Positions 24,724-32,790 of a DNA stretch of 64,000 nucleotides are shown one piece after another. The position numbers were made by a program, and so were the translations under genes. Below the pieces are notes generated by a model. That model ran no database searches and had not been told where the DNA came from. It saw only the letters and a program-made list of their open reading frames with translations. The DNA comes from Achromobacter agilis (GTDB taxonomy: Bacteria > Pseudomonadota > Gammaproteobacteria > Burkholderiales > Burkholderiaceae_B): positions 62,001-126,000 of the forward strand of contig NZ_UFQB01000013.1 in NCBI RefSeq assembly GCF_900496965.1, written 5' to 3'. Positions within the stretch are counted from its first letter, which is position 1. Each line of letters begins with the position of its first letter.

Positions 24724-25388
24724 AGCACGCCCCGGGTCTTGAGGGCGGCGTCGACCCAGCCGCGGTCCAGCGCGCCGCGCTCGATGTCCTGGAGGATCTT
24801 CGCTTCGGATTCAGCGATGGCGCGTACCCGCGCGGCGATGGCCGGGGCTTCATGCGGGCGGATCGCCAGCAGGCCGTCGGCGTCGCCGATCAGCAGGTCG
24901 CCGGGCAACACGACCATGCCGTCCACCGTGACGGGTACGTTGATCGCGCCGGGACCGTCTTTGTAGGGGCCGCGGTGCGCCACGCCGCGCGCATAGATGG
25001 GGAAGTCGCCCGCCGCCAATGTTTCGCTGTCGCGGATGGCGCCGTCGATCACGAAGCCGGCCAGTCCGCGCTTGGCGGCCCAGCCAGCCATGATTTCGCC
25101 GATGATCGCGTTGCTCATGTCGCCGCCCGCGTCCACGACGATCACGTCGCCGGGCTGCGCGGCGTCGATGGCCTTGTGCACCATCAGGTTGTCGCCGGGG
25201 CGGGTGCGCACGGTGTAGGCGCGGCCCAGTATCCGGCGGGTGCGGTGCATGGGGCGCAGCGCCGAGGTGCCCGTGCCCCGGCTCATCGCATCGCTGATGT
25301 TGGCCACCGCCAGGCCGCGATAGGCGAGCAGGGTTTCGCGATCGGGGCCGGCGGGGCAGTCTTGCAGGGTGAATCCAAAATCCGGCAT
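24720..25388 (-). CDS. RraA-like aldolase/decarboxylase-fold protein
   Basis: 222 residues. Signature regions are YRGLAVANISDAMSR, GRAYTVRTRPGDNLMVHKAIDAAQPGDVIVVDAGGDMSNAIIGEIMAGWAAKRGLAGFVIDGAIRDSETL, and VTVDGMVVLPGDLLIGDADGLLAI. The GxxxxxxKRGLAGxVIDGxxRD block is that of 4-hydroxy-4-methyl-2-oxoglutarate and 4-carboxy-4-hydroxy-2-oxoadipate aldolases. It is the first gene of an operon with a hydroxyacid dehydrogenase and a Bug receptor, so catabolic activity is more likely than RNase regulation. It is not a close copy of the RraA-like protein at 3878. Confidence 0.85.
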   Translation of the reverse strand: MPDFGFTLQDCPAGPDRETLLAYRGLAVANISDAMSRGTGTSALRPMHRTRRILGRAYTVRTRPGDNLMVHKAIDAAQPGDVIVVDAGGDMSNAIIGEIMAGWAAKRGLAGFVIDGAIRDSETLAAGDFPIYARGVAHRGPYKDGPGAINVPVTVDGMVVLPGDLLIGDADGLLAIRPHEAPAIAARVRAIAESEAKILQDIERGALDRGWVDAALKTRGVL

Positions 25389-25450
25389 GGTGCCTTGTCT
25401 CCAGGGTTGCTTTGGGGCGACTCTACCCGCGGCAAAATAGGAGATAAAGC

Positions 25451-25466
25451 GAATAATTTTCTATTC
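25451..25466. promoter_or_regulatory. Inverted repeat in the promoter region of the RraA/dehydrogenase operon
   Basis: GAATA (25451-25455) and TATTC (25462-25466) flank six A/T-rich bases, giving a LysR-like T-N11-A shape 63 bases upstream of the RraA-like start. The surrounding 25430-25500 is unusually A/T-rich for this window. The same GAATAA word recurs upstream of the LysR gene. Confidence 0.4.
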
Positions 25467-25511
25467 AATAAAACGCTTTTTGGAAACTATTAAGTCGCCG
25501 CCGGACGCGTT

Positions 25512-26411
25512 TCACAAGAGACAGGTGGGCGCGTGGAAGTCCAGCGACGCCTGGGCCAGCGCCCGCAGGCTGTCCAGCATCGGGCGCGTGTCGTCGCGCC
25601 GCCATTGGAAGGTGTAGGGCAGCGCAGGCAAGGGGGCGAAACCAGGCAAGGGTTGCAGGTCGCCGCGATCGATCAGGATGCGGGCCCAGGCCGACGGCAG
25701 GAATCCCAGGCCCAGCCCCTGCCGCAGCATGCCCGCGATGGCGCCCCAGCTATTGCAGCATTGATTGCGGCCGGGAGAGACGCCTTGCTCCGTCAGCCAG
25801 TCGTCCAGCACGCGGATGGCGCCCGAACTCTGCGGAAGCGTGATGAGCGTCAGGCCCGGCAGATCGGCGGGCGTGAGGGCGGCGGGGTCCGGCACGGCGC
25901 GGGCGCAGGCCACCCATTCGAACTCCGCGCTGCCGATAAGGCGCGACGCGATCGAAGCGCGCGAGGACGGCCCCGCGATCACCGCGAAGTCCAGCTCGCC
26001 TTCCTCCAGGCCCCGCTCGACCAGTTCGCCGACGCCCACGAAAGGTTCCACCAGCAGATCGGGATGGGCGCGCTGGATCGTTTCGATCAGTTGCGGCATC
26101 CAGGTCAACGACGTGAGTTCGCCCGCGCCGAAGCGGCAGCGGCCCGAATAGGCAAGGTTGTTGCTGGCCTGCTGCATGAACTGGTCGGCATTGCGCAGCA
26201 GGTCTTTCGCATGGGGCACGAGCTGCTCCCCCAGCGCGGTCAGCGTGGCGCTGCGCGCGCTGCGGCTGAACAGGTCGGCGCCGATCGAGGCTTCCAGTTC
26301 GCCGATGCGCTTGGACAGGGACGAGACCGAGATATTCAGCCGGTTGGCGGCGATCGCGAAGTTCTTGCAGGTAGCGGCCCAATAGAAGGCTTCGAGTTGC
26401 TTGAGCGTCAT
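25512..26411 (-). CDS. LysR-family regulator
   Basis: 299 residues from ATG 26411 (MTLKQLEAFYWAATCKNFAIAANRLNISVSSLSKRIGELEASIGADLFSRSARSATLTALGEQL). An open extension to 26645 runs through the promoter region and is not coding. The substrate domain follows (FGAGELTSLTWMPQLIETIQRAHPDLLVEPFVGVGELVERGLEEGELDFAVIAG). It is divergent from the FMN oxidase at 26575 and lies just downstream of the promoter region of the RraA/dehydrogenase/Bug operon. GAATAA-containing repeats occur on both sides, so it may control both units. Confidence 0.88.
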   Translation of the reverse strand: MTLKQLEAFYWAATCKNFAIAANRLNISVSSLSKRIGELEASIGADLFSRSARSATLTALGEQLVPHAKDLLRNADQFMQQASNNLAYSGRCRFGAGELTSLTWMPQLIETIQRAHPDLLVEPFVGVGELVERGLEEGELDFAVIAGPSSRASIASRLIGSAEFEWVACARAVPDPAALTPADLPGLTLITLPQSSGAIRVLDDWLTEQGVSPGRNQCCNSWGAIAGMLRQGLGLGFLPSAWARILIDRGDLQPLPGFAPLPALPYTFQWRRDDTRPMLDSLRALAQASLDFHAPTCLL

Positions 26412-26441
26412 GCGGGCATCGGGGAGTCGAGTGGAGAGGGC

Positions 26442-26484
26442 GAATAAAAGTGTAATAACCACTGTCGATAAAGTCACTTTATTC
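26442..26484. promoter_or_regulatory. Palindromic operator region between LysR and FMN oxidase genes
   Basis: GAATAAAAGTG (26442-26452) faces CACTTTATTC (26475-26484), an inverted repeat with one extra A. Within it ATAAAGTCACTTTAT (26468-26482) is a perfect palindrome with 7-bp arms. It is 31 bases from the LysR start and about 90 bases from the oxidase start, as expected for a LysR-type site that serves both genes. Confidence 0.55.
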
Positions 26485-26574
26485 AAAGTCCGCGCACGCC
26501 TATAGTCCTTCGCCATCATCGTTGACAACAGCGCCGCGGCCGATTGCAGGCCAGCCGGCGCGGAGCCTTCAGAC

Positions 26575-27744
26575 ATGCCCGATCCGCTGCGCCGCATCCT
26601 CAACCTGCATGATTTCGAGCGGGCGGCGCGCAAGCGCTTGCCCAAGCCGATCTACGCCTACGTTTCGGGCGCGGTGGAGGACGGCCATTCCGAACGCGCC
26701 AACCGCCAGGCGTTCGAGCAGTACGGCTTGCGGCCCAGGGTGCTGGTCGACGTTTCGCCGCGCAGCACGCGGACCTCGGTGCTGGGCACGGACTATGCCG
26801 CGCCGGTCGGCGTGGCGCCCATGGGCATTTCGGCCTTGTCCGGCTACCGGGGCGATATCGTGCTGGCCCGCGCGGCCGCCGCCGCCGGCGTGCCCTGCAT
26901 CATGAGCGGGTCGTCGCTGATCCGGTTGGAAGAAGTGATGCAGGCCGCGCCGGGCACCTGGTTCCAGGCGTATCTGCCGGGCGACGAGGCGCAGATCGCC
27001 GCGCTGATCGACCGCGTGGCGGCGGCAGGCGTGACGACCCTGGTGCTGACCGTGGACACGCCCGTCGCGGCCAATCGTGAAAACAATGTGCGGGCAGGTT
27101 TTTCCACGCCGCTGCGGCCCAGCGCGGCGCTTGCCTGGCAGGGCCTGACGCATCCGCGCTGGCTGTTCGGCACGTTCCTTCGCACGCTGTGGCGCCACGG
27201 TATGCCGCATTTCGAAAACAACTATGCGACGCGCGGCGCCCCGATACTGTCCGCCAATGTGCTGCGCGATTTCTCCGACCGGGGGCATCTCGGCTGGCGC
27301 CACGTGGCGGCCATCCGGCGGCGCTGGAAGGGGCGCATGGTGATCAAGGGCATCCTGCATCCCGATGATGCGCGCACCGCGCGGGAGCAGGGCATGGACG
27401 GCGTGATCGTGTCCAACCATGGCGGCAGGCAGCTCGACGGCAGCATCGCGCCCTTGCTCGCCTTGCCCGCCATCGTGGAGGCCGCGAGAGATCTGGACGT
27501 AATGCTCGACAGCGGCGTGCGGCGCGGTTCCGATGTGCTCAAGGCCATGGCGCTGGGCGCGCGCTGCGTCTTTGTCGGCCGGCCCTTCAACTATGCGGCG
27601 GCGGTGGCGGGGCAGCGCGGCGTGGATCATGCCATCGCGCTGATCGTGGAAGAGGTCCGGCGCAATATGGGGCTGATGGGCGCGGTGGAGCTCGGCGCGC
27701 TGAATCCGGATTGCCTGCTGCGCATGGACGGCGCCGGCCGCTGA
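26575..27744 (+). CDS. FMN-dependent alpha-hydroxy-acid oxidase/dehydrogenase
   Basis: 389 residues. The family pattern is complete: LPKPIYAYVSGAVEDGHSERANRQAFEQYGL at the start, PVGVAPMGISALSGYRGDIVLARAA, TVDTPVAANRENNVRAGF, and the active-site VIVSNHGGRQLDG with H282 as general base. LDSGVRRGSDVLKAMALGARCVFVGRPF then binds FMN phosphate. Members oxidise L-lactate, glycolate, mandelate or similar 2-hydroxy acids, passing electrons to the quinone pool or O2. It is divergent from a LysR regulator. Directly behind it lies the tail of a broken Bug gene. Confidence 0.9.
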   Translation: MPDPLRRILNLHDFERAARKRLPKPIYAYVSGAVEDGHSERANRQAFEQYGLRPRVLVDVSPRSTRTSVLGTDYAAPVGVAPMGISALSGYRGDIVLARAAAAAGVPCIMSGSSLIRLEEVMQAAPGTWFQAYLPGDEAQIAALIDRVAAAGVTTLVLTVDTPVAANRENNVRAGFSTPLRPSAALAWQGLTHPRWLFGTFLRTLWRHGMPHFENNYATRGAPILSANVLRDFSDRGHLGWRHVAAIRRRWKGRMVIKGILHPDDARTAREQGMDGVIVSNHGGRQLDGSIAPLLALPAIVEAARDLDVMLDSGVRRGSDVLKAMALGARCVFVGRPFNYAAAVAGQRGVDHAIALIVEEVRRNMGLMGAVELGALNPDCLLRMDGAGR

Positions 27745-27746
27745 GT

Positions 27747-28115
27747 GCGCGCCACGGCGCGCAGGCAGGCATTTTCACATTGCGCAGCGGCAAGCTGGTG
27801 GCGCTTGCCGTCACCACGCCATACCGATCCAAGGCGCTGCCGGACGTGCCCACCATCCAGGAATCCGGGCTGGCGGATTACGCGGTCGAGAGCTGGCAGG
27901 GCTTTTCCGTGCCGGCCTCCACGCCGGGCGCGATCGTCGACCGCATCCATCGGGATGTGGTGGCGGTGCTGCGCGAGCCGGACACGTCCGCCCAGCTGGA
28001 AAACCTGGGTTTCACCATCGCGGCTAGCTCGCCCGAGGCCGTGGACCAGACGGTGCGCGACGATATCGCCGCCTATCGGAAAGTGATCGTGTCGGCGGAC
28101 GTGAAGCTGAAGTAA
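27747..28115 (+). pseudogene. Remnant of a Bug/TctC solute receptor gene (C-terminal third only)
   Basis: From about 27768 the frame encodes FTLRSGKLVALAVTTPYRS, then LPDVPTIQESGLADYAVESW and a normal Bug C-terminus ending in SADVKLK. Only the last 115 or so of the usual 320 residues exist, with no signal peptide and no start that fits. The match begins within 25 bases of the oxidase stop codon. The N-terminal two thirds therefore look deleted or replaced by the oxidase gene. 28116-28215 is a spacer that contains the A/T-rich CATATTGATATC and leads into the next gene. Confidence 0.75.
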
Positions 28116-28215
28116 GCGCGGCGGCAGTCTCATATTGATATCTGAAACGCTTCTTTGCCTTGCCGGTCCGCGGCCCGCAGCATGGAGGTCCGTTCACTGC
28201 ACACGACGCAACGAT

Positions 28216-29052
28216 ATGGCAATTCGCAAGTTACCGGGCGCGGCCCGGATCGCAATTTCCCTGGCGCTGGCCTTTGCGGCCGGCGCGGCGCACGCCGACG
28301 CCACGCTGGACAAGGTCAAAGCGCGCGGCGCGATCACCATCGGCGTCCTGGCCAATGGCGGCATATTCGGCTCGCTCGACCCCGCCACACAGCAGCTGGT
28401 GGGCTGGAATCCGGAGCTGGCGCGTGAACTGGCCAAGGGGCTGGGCGTGAAGGCGGAGCTCGTGCAGGTCCAGACCGCGACGCGCACGCAGTTCCTGATT
28501 TCCGGCAAGGTGGATCTGCTGATCGCCTCCATGGAGCTGAACCCGGAGCGGGCCGAGATCCTGGGCTATGCCCCCACGCCGTTCTTCCGCGTCGGCGGGG
28601 CGGCCGCCACGCTGAAAACCAGCGGTATCGCCAAGTGGGAGGACCTGCGCGGCAAGCCTGTGTGCGTGTCGCAGGGAAGCAGCTTCGCGCGTCCGCTGTC
28701 CGTCGACTACGGCGCGCAGGTGAAAGGCTACAAGAGCTCGTCGGACTCGCTGCTGGCGCTGCGCGGGGGGCAATGCGTGGCTGCCGTGCACGACTCGACG
28801 CTGATCCACCCCTTGCTGCGCAATAACTCCGAATGGGCGGCATACCACGCGCCCATCGCCACTGAAGTGCTGCCGGCCAATTCCGTCGTCTGGACCCGCA
28901 AGGGCGAGGCCGACACGATAGCGGCGGTGGACAAGGTGGTGCAGGACTGGCATCGCAGCGGTTGGCTGATCGCCACCGAAAAACGCCTGGGCATCGAGCC
29001 GCCGCAGCCGCTGCTCGAAGAGCTGCACGCGAAATACAAACAGGGCAGCTGA
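28216..29052 (+). CDS. Amino-acid ABC transporter substrate-binding protein (first of a tandem pair)
   Basis: 278 residues from ATG 28216. It has a signal peptide (MAIRKLPGAARIAISLALAFAAGAAHAD) and the HisJ/GlnH family core: TLDKVKARGAITIGVLANGGIFGSLD, LVGWNPELARELAKGLGVKAELVQV and GKVDLLIASMELNPERAEIL. It is similar throughout to the next gene, so the pair arose by duplication. The system downstream has two permeases and one ATPase, so both receptors probably share them. The sulfur genes in the same run suggest a sulfur amino acid ligand. That is inference. Confidence 0.88.
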   Translation: MAIRKLPGAARIAISLALAFAAGAAHADATLDKVKARGAITIGVLANGGIFGSLDPATQQLVGWNPELARELAKGLGVKAELVQVQTATRTQFLISGKVDLLIASMELNPERAEILGYAPTPFFRVGGAAATLKTSGIAKWEDLRGKPVCVSQGSSFARPLSVDYGAQVKGYKSSSDSLLALRGGQCVAAVHDSTLIHPLLRNNSEWAAYHAPIATEVLPANSVVWTRKGEADTIAAVDKVVQDWHRSGWLIATEKRLGIEPPQPLLEELHAKYKQGS

Positions 29053-29082
29053 GCGCGACCCGGACCGGAACGGAACAAGCAG

Positions 29083-29955
29083 ATGAAGCAAGCAAGCATT
29101 AAATCGGCCATCGCGCTGGCGCTGGCGGGCGTGACGGCGCTGGCGGCCGGGGCCGCGCGGGCCGACGCCACGCTGGACAGGGTCAAGCAGCGCGGCCGGA
29201 TCGTCATCGGCGTGGATGGCGCCAGCCCGCCTTTCGGCCTGCTGGATCCGGCCACCGGCAAGGTGGGCGGCTTCCAGACCGAACTGGGCGCCGATATCGC
29301 CAAGCGCCTGAACGTGGCGCTGGAGACCGTGCCGGTCACGGCGTCTACCCGCGTGCAGTTCCTGCAGGCGGGCAAGGTCGATCTGCTGATCGCCAATATC
29401 CAGTGGACGCAGGAGCGCAGCGAAATCCTGAGCTATGCGCCCACCCCGTACAACCTGGTGGGCGGCGCGGCCATGGTGTCCAGAAAAAGCGGCATCAAGC
29501 GTTGGGAAGACCTGAAGGGCAAGGTGGCGTGCGTGTCGCAGGGCAGCAATTTCGCCAAGCCGCTGCAGGAGACCTACGGCGCCGTCGTCAAGGGGCTGCG
29601 CAATATTCCCGAATCGCTGCTGGCGCTCAAGGGCGGCAGCTGCGATGCCTCGGTGCATATCCAGCCGGCCCTGTACGAGACGCTGCACGGGCCGAACGGC
29701 GGCCAATGGAGCGATTTCGAATTGGCCACCTCCGATCAGCTGATTCCGTCGCCGACCGTCATCTGGACGCGCCGCGGGGAAGCCGATACGCGCGCCTTCG
29801 TGGATGGCGTGATCCGCGATTGGCACCGGACCGGCCTGTTGGTGAAGGAAGCGGAGCGCTTCGGCGTGCCGACCGGCTATCTGAAAGCGGCCAGCGCCGC
29901 GGCGCGGGAAGGCAGGTTCGAAAGCGCGCCGCCCGAGGCTCAGCCCAAGCCGTGA
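29083..29955 (+). CDS. Amino-acid ABC transporter substrate-binding protein (second of a tandem pair)
   Basis: 290 residues with a signal peptide (MKQASIKSAIALALAGVTALAAGAARAD). It parallels the preceding protein: ATLDRVKQRGRIVIGVDGASPPFGLLD, VGGFQTELGADIAKRLNVALETVPV, GKVDLLIANIQWTQERSEILSYAPTPYNLVGGAAMV and WEDLKGKVACVSQGSNFAKPL. The ligand-pocket segment near residue 40 differs (DGASPPFGLLD against LANGGIFGSLD), so the two may bind different ligands. It lies 30 bases after its copy and 51 bases before the aminotransferase. Confidence 0.88.
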   Translation: MKQASIKSAIALALAGVTALAAGAARADATLDRVKQRGRIVIGVDGASPPFGLLDPATGKVGGFQTELGADIAKRLNVALETVPVTASTRVQFLQAGKVDLLIANIQWTQERSEILSYAPTPYNLVGGAAMVSRKSGIKRWEDLKGKVACVSQGSNFAKPLQETYGAVVKGLRNIPESLLALKGGSCDASVHIQPALYETLHGPNGGQWSDFELATSDQLIPSPTVIWTRRGEADTRAFVDGVIRDWHRTGLLVKEAERFGVPTGYLKAASAAAREGRFESAPPEAQPKP

Positions 29956-30006
29956 CAGCTGGCAGCGCCATTCCCGCAACCCACGCATTCCGCAAAGGCT
30001 TCCTCT

Positions 30007-31248
30007 ATGACTGAACCCTTGTTTCCGCGCGTCCTGTCGCGCCGCGCGCGCGGCGCCGAGCTGTCGCCCATTGCCGCGGCTGGCGCGCGCGCGGCGCGGC
30101 TGGCGGCCGAAGGCCGCTCGATCATCGTCCTGACGTCGGGCGAACCGGATTTCGATACCCCGGCCCCCATCAAGGACGCCGCCGGCGCGGCGCTGGCGCG
30201 CGGCCAGACCAAGTACACGCCCACCGCGGGCACGGCCGCGCTGCGGCAGGCGGTAGCGCAGCGCTATCGCAGCCGCCACGGCCTGGAGGCCGCCGCGGCC
30301 AACGTCATCGTCTCCAATGGCGGCAAGCAGGTGATCTACCTGGCGCTCAATGCCACGCTGGATGACGGCGACGAAGTCATCGTTCCCGCGCCGTACTGGC
30401 CGACTTTCCCCGACGCCGTGCGGATCAACGGCGGCGAGACCGTCATCGTCCGGACGCAGGCCGGGCAGGGGTTCAAGCTGACGCCTCAGGCGCTGCGCGA
30501 GGCGATCACCGCGCGTACCAAATGGCTGATTCTGAATTCGCCCGCCAATCCGTCCGGCGCGGTCTATGGCGCGGACGAACTGGCGGCGCTGGCCGCGGTG
30601 CTGCGCGAGGCGCCGCACGTACTGGTGCTATGGGACGAGATGTACGAAGCGATCTGGTTCGACCAGCCGCCGCCGCACCTGCTGGCCGTGGCGCCGGATC
30701 TGGCCGGTCGCACGCTGGCCGTCAACGGCGTATCCAAGACCTATGCCATGACCGGCTGGCGGATCGGTTGGGGCGTGGGGCCGCAGCCGCTGATCCACGC
30801 GCTCGAAGCCGTGCAGTCGCAAGTTTCTTCGGGCGCGAGTTCGCTGGGCCAGGCCGCCGCGCTTGCGGCCCTGCAGGGCGCGGCGGAAGGGTTTCTGGAA
30901 ACCGCCCGGCTGGCCTACGCGCGCCGCGCCCGGCGGGTGGCCGACGGACTGGCCGGCATCCCTGGGCTGCGCGTGCACGCGCCCCAGGGCTCGTTCTTCG
31001 CCTGGATCGGCGTCGAGGGCCTGATCGGCGCGCGGCGGCCCGACGGACGGCCCGTGGAACACGATGGCGATGTGGCGGACTGGCTGCTGGAGGCCGAGGG
31101 CGTGGCCGTGGTCCGCGGCGCGGCTTACGGGCTGTCGCCGTACCTGCGGCTCTCGTTCGCCGCATCCGACGCCGACATCGACGCCGCCATCGAACGCATC
31201 GGCCGCGCGGCAACCGCGCTGGCGCCGGCGCAGGAGGCCGCGGCATGA
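30007..31248 (+). CDS. PLP-dependent aminotransferase, class I/II
   Basis: 413 residues. Features are TSGEPDFDTPAPIKDAAGAALARGQTKYTPTAGTAALRQAVAQRY, NGGKQVIYLALNATLDDGDEVIVPAPYWPTFPD, NSPANPSGAVY, and the PLP lysine K244 in VNGVSKTYAMTGWRIGWGVG. The closing LRLSFAASDADIDAAIERI contains the substrate-carboxylate Arg. It belongs to the aspartate/alanine aminotransferase type (AspC/YugH-like). It is inside the transporter operon and overlaps the next start as ATGA. A likely role is deamination of the imported amino acid, perhaps a cysteine-sulfinate-like oxidation product. Confidence 0.9.
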   Translation: MTEPLFPRVLSRRARGAELSPIAAAGARAARLAAEGRSIIVLTSGEPDFDTPAPIKDAAGAALARGQTKYTPTAGTAALRQAVAQRYRSRHGLEAAAANVIVSNGGKQVIYLALNATLDDGDEVIVPAPYWPTFPDAVRINGGETVIVRTQAGQGFKLTPQALREAITARTKWLILNSPANPSGAVYGADELAALAAVLREAPHVLVLWDEMYEAIWFDQPPPHLLAVAPDLAGRTLAVNGVSKTYAMTGWRIGWGVGPQPLIHALEAVQSQVSSGASSLGQAAALAALQGAAEGFLETARLAYARRARRVADGLAGIPGLRVHAPQGSFFAWIGVEGLIGARRPDGRPVEHDGDVADWLLEAEGVAVVRGAAYGLSPYLRLSFAASDADIDAAIERIGRAATALAPAQEAAA

Positions 31249-31982
31249 TCGAGTCCGCATTGCGGGCCTGGGTGGCGTTCTTCAAACCCCTGGGTCTCCA
31301 TTACAGCTTCGTGCTGGACGCCGGCGAGCTGGCCGCGTTCGGCCATGGCTTGCTGGTGACCTTGCAGCTGTGCGCCTGGACCATTCCGGTGAGCCTGCTG
31401 TTCGGGGTGCTGATCGCCGCGGGCCTGACCAGCGGCCGCGCGTGGTTGGCGAGGCCGTTGCAGGCCTTCGTCGAAGTGACCCGCAACACGCCCACGCTGG
31501 TCCAGCTGTATTGCGCGTTCCTGGTGCTGAACATGCTGATCACGCAGAAGCTGGGAGGCGGCAATCCCGTGACGCCTTTCGCCTGGGTGGTGATCGTGGT
31601 GGCGCTGCACAAGGGCGTGTTCCATGCGGAGGCCCTGCGCGCGGGCATCCAGGCCGTGCCGCGGGTGACGCTGGAGGCGGCGCGTTCACTGGCGCTTTCG
31701 CACGGCCAGATCCTGCTCCAGGTGGAGCTGCCGCTGGCGGTGCGCTTCGCGCTGCCGGCGCTGGTCAACAACCTGGTGGATCTGGTGAAAATGACGGCGA
31801 TCGCGTCGGCGATCGCCGTGGGCGACGTGACCTACGAATCCATCATGATCTGGTCGCACCGGGACAATGTGCTGGAACTGCTGCTTTTGATCCTGCTGTA
31901 CTTCGGCCTGCTGACATGGCTGGTCGGCGTGGGCGGGCGCTGGCTGGAAGAACGCTTGAGGATGCCCGGCTATGGCCAATGA
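31245..31982 (+). CDS. Polar amino-acid ABC transporter permease
   Basis: 245 residues from ATG 31245, which overlaps the aminotransferase stop. It has the HisM/GlnP-type inner-membrane permease pattern: GHGLLVTLQLCAWTIPVSLLFGVLIAAGL, VEVTRNTPTLVQLYCAF, then the EAA loop HAEALRAGIQAVPRVTLEAARSLALSHGQILLQVELPLAVRFALPALVNNLVDLVKMTAIASAIAVGDV. This loop docks on the ATPase. It should pair with the permease at 31972 as a heterodimer. Confidence 0.9.
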   Translation: MIESALRAWVAFFKPLGLHYSFVLDAGELAAFGHGLLVTLQLCAWTIPVSLLFGVLIAAGLTSGRAWLARPLQAFVEVTRNTPTLVQLYCAFLVLNMLITQKLGGGNPVTPFAWVVIVVALHKGVFHAEALRAGIQAVPRVTLEAARSLALSHGQILLQVELPLAVRFALPALVNNLVDLVKMTAIASAIAVGDVTYESIMIWSHRDNVLELLLLILLYFGLLTWLVGVGGRWLEERLRMPGYGQ

Positions 31983-32790
31983 TCTTGCCTTGAATCCCGG
32001 AAGCCGCGGATCGCTCCGCGGCCGGTCCTTCGGGCTGTTGCGCGACCCCTGGGTGATCCTGCTGTCGGCGCTGGCGGCGCTGGGCGCCGCCTGGGCGGCC
32101 ACCGGCACCGCGCCGGCCGCCGTGCAGGCGCTGTGGCACTGGTCGCCCGCGCTGCTGCGCGGGATGGGGGTCAACATCCAGATCAGCGTGCTGGCCATGG
32201 CGCTGGGCACGGCCGCCGGCCTGGCGGTGGGCGCGCTGTCGCTGTCGCCTTCGCGGCTGCTGCGGCGCCTGACCCGGGCCTATGTGCTGCTGTTCCGCAA
32301 TGCGCCGATCCTGGTGCTGGTGTATTTCACGACGTACGTGTTTCCCTTCGAGCTGAGCGCGGGGCGGTGGACCGTTCCTTTTCCGGACTGGATCAAGGTC
32401 GTGATCGGTCTGGGCTTGCCGGCCAGCGCGAACGTGGCGGAGATTTTCCGCGGGGCGATCCAGTCGATCCCCAGCGCGCAATGGGAGGCCGCCCAATCGC
32501 TGTCGTTACGCCGCGCCCAGATCTTCCGCATGATCGTGCTGCCGCAATGCGTGCGCCGGATGCTGCCGTCGTGGATGAACCTGTACGCGAGCATCACGAT
32601 GAGCACCTCGCTGGCCTCGCTGGTGGGCGTGCACGACCTGGTCGACACGGCCACCGTGGCCAGCAACACCGTGGCGCGCAGCGACTTCACCATCCTGGTC
32701 TATTTCACGCTATTGGCGCTTTTCTTCGCCTATTGCTATCCCATCGCGCGCTGGACGCGATATCTGGAACGACGCCATGAGCATCATTGA
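31972..32790 (+). CDS. Polar amino-acid ABC transporter permease
   Basis: 272 residues; it starts inside the previous gene. Key blocks are LLRGMGVNIQISVLAMALGTAAGLAVGAL, LLFRNAPILVLVYFTTYVFPFEL, and the EAA loop VAEIFRGAIQSIPSAQWEAAQSLSLRRAQIFRMIVLPQCVRRMLPSWMNLYASITMSTSLASLVGVHDLVD. The extra N-terminal segment before the first membrane span is about 40 residues longer than in its partner. It completes the heterodimeric membrane channel of this importer. It overlaps the ATPase start by 14 bases. Confidence 0.9.
   Translation: MANDLALNPGSRGSLRGRSFGLLRDPWVILLSALAALGAAWAATGTAPAAVQALWHWSPALLRGMGVNIQISVLAMALGTAAGLAVGALSLSPSRLLRRLTRAYVLLFRNAPILVLVYFTTYVFPFELSAGRWTVPFPDWIKVVIGLGLPASANVAEIFRGAIQSIPSAQWEAAQSLSLRRAQIFRMIVLPQCVRRMLPSWMNLYASITMSTSLASLVGVHDLVDTATVASNTVARSDFTILVYFTLLALFFAYCYPIARWTRYLERRHEHH

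Noticed and set aside
28231-30618. Minus-strand open frame of 795 codons opposite the two receptors and aminotransferase
   Set aside because: It has no domain and an Arg/Gly/Gln-rich composition typical of antisense frames. The plus-strand proteins have full family motifs.
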